From assembly GCF_042682565.1 (NCBI RefSeq), contig NZ_JBHUIC010000030.1: DNA of 64,000 nt. One strand, 5' to 3'. This document shows, one piece after another, positions 61,844 through 64,000 of this stretch (positions are counted from its first letter, which is position 1; each line of letters opens with the position of its first letter). The translations under genes were made by a program, and so were the position numbers. Under the pieces are notes generated by a model, which worked only from the letters and a program-made list of their open reading frames with translations, was not told the origin of the DNA and did not search any database. The DNA comes from Pistricoccus aurantiacus (lineage in GTDB: Bacteria > Pseudomonadota > Gammaproteobacteria > Pseudomonadales > Halomonadaceae).

Positions 61844-64000
61844 CTAATTGGAAGGCGCAAAATCTTCTGCACCAAGGGATGAGGTCAATCGTGAGGCGTT
61901 GGCCACGACGGTGAGCGAACTCATCGCCATGGCGATGGCGGCGACCACCGGGGGTATGGCGCCGAAGGCGGCGAGACTCAAGCCAAAGGCGTTATAGATC
62001 AGCGCGAACACCAGGTTCTGACGCATGACGTGATAGGCGCGCCGGGCAATGTCTCTGGCCTCGGTGATTCGGCTGATGCCCCCATTGGCGATGGCCACGC
62101 TGGCCGCGGCGGTGGCGGTGCTGCTGGCTTCCGCCACGGAAATGCCGATTGCCGCCTGTGCCAGCGCCGGGCCGTCGTTGATGCCATCGCCGGCAAAGGC
62201 GACGATGCCTCGAGTATGCTTGACGATCAAAGCCTTGGCTTCCGGGGTGCAATCGGCGTAGACCCGTTGTTCCGGGATACCGAGCCTGGCAGCGACTTTT
62301 TGCGCGGGAGCCTGGGCGTCGCCGGTGACGATGGCGCATTCTATGCCATGATGATGCAGGCGTTGTATCGCCGCCGGTGCGTCTTCCCGCAGGCGATCCT
62401 CCAGTACCAGAGTCGCCAGCCATCGTCCCGCCATCGCCAGTTCGACGCGCAGCTGAATGTCGGAACTCGTCGTCTCAGGAGTATTTTCGTCGTTACAGGC
62501 GACGCCTTGCTGGCGCAGGAAGGCGCGGCTGCCCACCAAAATTCTGCCCCATTGGGGAACCTCGCGGCTTACCCCGCGCTGGTGGCGCTGGGCAGGAGCC
62601 TCCGAAACCGCTGCAAGACTTTCGCCAGCGGCGGCGTGTAGCGCCCAGGCAATGGGGTGATCCACCCCTTGTTCCGCCCGGGCGGCCAGGGCGATCAGGG
62701 TGGCGTTATCGAGAGAACAGTCGGCGCGTCTTTCGATACGCAGCAGCCCGAGCCGACCTTCCGTGAGGGTGCCGGTCTTGTCGAAGAGTATCCTGTCGAC
62801 TCGCGCCAGGGTTTCCAGGGCTGCCGGATGACGAAACAGAATGCCCTGGCGAGCCGCCTGGCTGGCGGCGGCGACATAGGCTACCGGCACGGCGATGCCC
62901 ACCGCGCAGGGGCAGGCCACCACCAGCACGGAAACCGCTCTCAGCACCGCCTCTTGAACGGGCAGGCCGATCAGCAGGCAGACAAGGCCGGTCAGAAGGG
63001 CGAGGGTCAGCGCCACCGGCACCACCCAGCGGGCGACGCTGTCCGCCAGGCGCTGGGTATCTCCCTTGGCGCCCGCCGCCTCGGCGATGCGCGCGCCGAT
63101 ACGGTCGATACGCCGCTGTCCGACGCCGGCCTCGACGCATAGAACGATGGGGCTGACCAGATTGACGCAGCCCGCTTCGACGGTGTCTCCGGCAGCGGCG
63201 GCCACCGGTAGCGATTCGCCGGTAAGTACCGCGCGATCCAGTTGAGTGCTGCCTTCCGTCAGACGGCCATCCAGCGGCACTCGCTGACCCGCGGCAATGC
63301 GAATCAGCGCTCCGGGTGGCACTCGATCCGCATTCACCCTATGCCACTCACCGTTTTCTTGCCGCCAATCGGCGGTTTCCGGCAGAGTGTCCTGCAGGGC
63401 GTTGATGGCCTGGGCCGCGTGGCGCAGGGTGCGGGTCTCGATGAATCGTCCCAGGGTCAACAGACTGACCAGCATCACCGCGGTATCGAAGTAGACGTGA
63501 GCCTGGCCTTGGTAGAGCTGCCAGATCGACAGCATCAAGGCGGCGGTGGCGCCGATACCGACCAGGGTATCCATGCCCGGCACGCCGATGCGCAGGGTAC
63601 GCCAGCCCGCCAGCAGGATCGGCCCGCCGGTGAAGGCCACCACGGGCAGCGACGCGATACCGGCGCTCAGGGCGATCCACCAGCCACCGGAGGAAGTGGC
63701 GATACCGCCGCTGTCGATATACAGCAGTAGCGACAGCAGCATGGTCCACATGCCGAAGAAGGCCGCCAGGGCCAGGCGGATACCGAGCCCTTCGACATGG
63801 CGGTCGATACGCGAGAGGGTTTCCTCCGCGCTCATCGGTGGCCCCAGACGATAGCCGAGCCGACGGACCCGACGAGCCAGCTCACGCAGTTGCAGACGCG
63901 CCGGATCCCAGCGCACCAGGGCGGTGGAGGTGGCGAAGCTGACGCCGACTTCGCTGACCCCCGGGGTTCGCTGAATTACCTGCTGCGTGGCGGCGGCGCA
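61844..64000 (-). CDS. Copper-type P1B ATPase, N-terminus cut by the window edge
   Basis: The visible 718 residues run from the middle of a metal-binding HMA domain at the right edge (CAAATQQVIQRTPGVSEVGV, then SFATSTALVRWDPARL) to the stop. The GTG at 63916 is inside this domain, so the frame almost surely continues beyond base 64000. Further features are the actuator motif LTGESLPV, the ion path CPC in VVACPCAVGIAVPVAY, the phosphorylation site DKTGTLTEG, the HP locus GVDHPIAWAL, GDGINDGPAL, and YN and MSS in the last two helices, all as in Cu(I) pumps. Export of Cu+ (or supply to an oxidase, as in CcoI) is likely; no ccoS gene follows. Confidence 0.9.
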   Translation of the reverse strand, partial: CAAATQQVIQRTPGVSEVGVSFATSTALVRWDPARLQLRELARRVRRLGYRLGPPMSAEETLSRIDRHVEGLGIRLALAAFFGMWTMLLSLLLYIDSGGIATSSGGWWIALSAGIASLPVVAFTGGPILLAGWRTLRIGVPGMDTLVGIGATAALMLSIWQLYQGQAHVYFDTAVMLVSLLTLGRFIETRTLRHAAQAINALQDTLPETADWRQENGEWHRVNADRVPPGALIRIAAGQRVPLDGRLTEGSTQLDRAVLTGESLPVAAAAGDTVEAGCVNLVSPIVLCVEAGVGQRRIDRIGARIAEAAGAKGDTQRLADSVARWVVPVALTLALLTGLVCLLIGLPVQEAVLRAVSVLVVACPCAVGIAVPVAYVAAASQAARQGILFRHPAALETLARVDRILFDKTGTLTEGRLGLLRIERRADCSLDNATLIALAARAEQGVDHPIAWALHAAAGESLAAVSEAPAQRHQRGVSREVPQWGRILVGSRAFLRQQGVACNDENTPETTSSDIQLRVELAMAGRWLATLVLEDRLREDAPAAIQRLHHHGIECAIVTGDAQAPAQKVAARLGIPEQRVYADCTPEAKALIVKHTRGIVAFAGDGINDGPALAQAAIGISVAEASSTATAAASVAIANGGISRITEARDIARRAYHVMRQNLVFALIYNAFGLSLAAFGAIPPVVAAIAMAMSSLTVVANASRLTSSLGAEDFAPSN

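Overview
The window looks like a chromosomal segment of a GC-rich, moderately halophilic gammaproteobacterium, most likely Halomonas or a close Halomonadaceae relative. This is inferred from gene content: a TRAP transporter, a BCCT osmolyte carrier, FabY, and an alpha-glucosidase whose sequence and catalytic positions match the known Halomonas enzyme type. No rRNA, tRNA, phage, transposase or CRISPR array was seen. Gene density is high, codon use is uniformly GC-rich, and no clear genomic island boundary is visible.

Layout. 0-4.5 kb: a periplasmic Fe(III)-binding protein (minus strand), then a three-gene TRAP transporter. 4.6-11.1 kb: a sugar-use block with a ScrY/LamB-type porin, a LacI regulator and two tandem GH13 alpha-glucosidases; a shared LacI-type palindrome lies upstream of the porin and of the glucosidase pair. 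11.3-14.6 kb: an ftrABCD ferrous-iron uptake operon. 14.7-16.8 kb: tmcA (tRNA acetylation). 16.9-24.1 kb: a quaternary-ammonium/amine block with an XRE-cupin regulator, SnoaL-like protein, FAD amine oxidase, BCCT carrier, a probable 37-residue protein, a LysR regulator and a gamma-butyrobetaine-hydroxylase-type dioxygenase. 24.2-27.3 kb: App1-type phosphatase and stress genes (PfpI/DJ-1, Dps, Usp). 27.3-31.8 kb: a Tat-exported ABC-type sugar-binding protein beside a sodium:solute symporter, then glycerate kinase followed by five tandem hairpin repeats. 32-41 kb: two lipoproteins, HIT protein, TauE/SafE permease, an entericidin-like peptide, a voltage-sensor-like membrane protein, thioesterase, short-chain fatty acid transporter, MATE pump and an alginate-export-type outer-membrane protein. 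41-54 kb: housekeeping genes (ferredoxin, coaD, fabY, trmB-like, PACE and SMR efflux pair, dacB, dgkA, glnE, ilvE, aroQ, gltS). 54-64 kb: a voltage-gated K+ channel, PepSY proteins with a PhoPQ-like two-component system, flavin monooxygenase, small membrane proteins, PhzF, a glycine-zipper lipoprotein and a copper-type P-type ATPase cut by the right edge.

How it works together. Two iron systems (ferric and ferrous) are both preceded by weak Fur-box-like sequences. The sugar block has an outer-membrane porin and intracellular hydrolases but no inner-membrane carrier. A related LacI-type palindrome precedes the sodium symporter 19 kb away, which raises the possibility that this symporter is the missing carrier. 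I did not find a clearly new multi-gene system. The most unusual items are the symporter/binding-protein pairing, the tandem repeat array built from the end of the glycerate kinase gene, a palindromic element lying inside what looks like a split bidirectional terminator, and a probable small protein upstream of the BCCT carrier.
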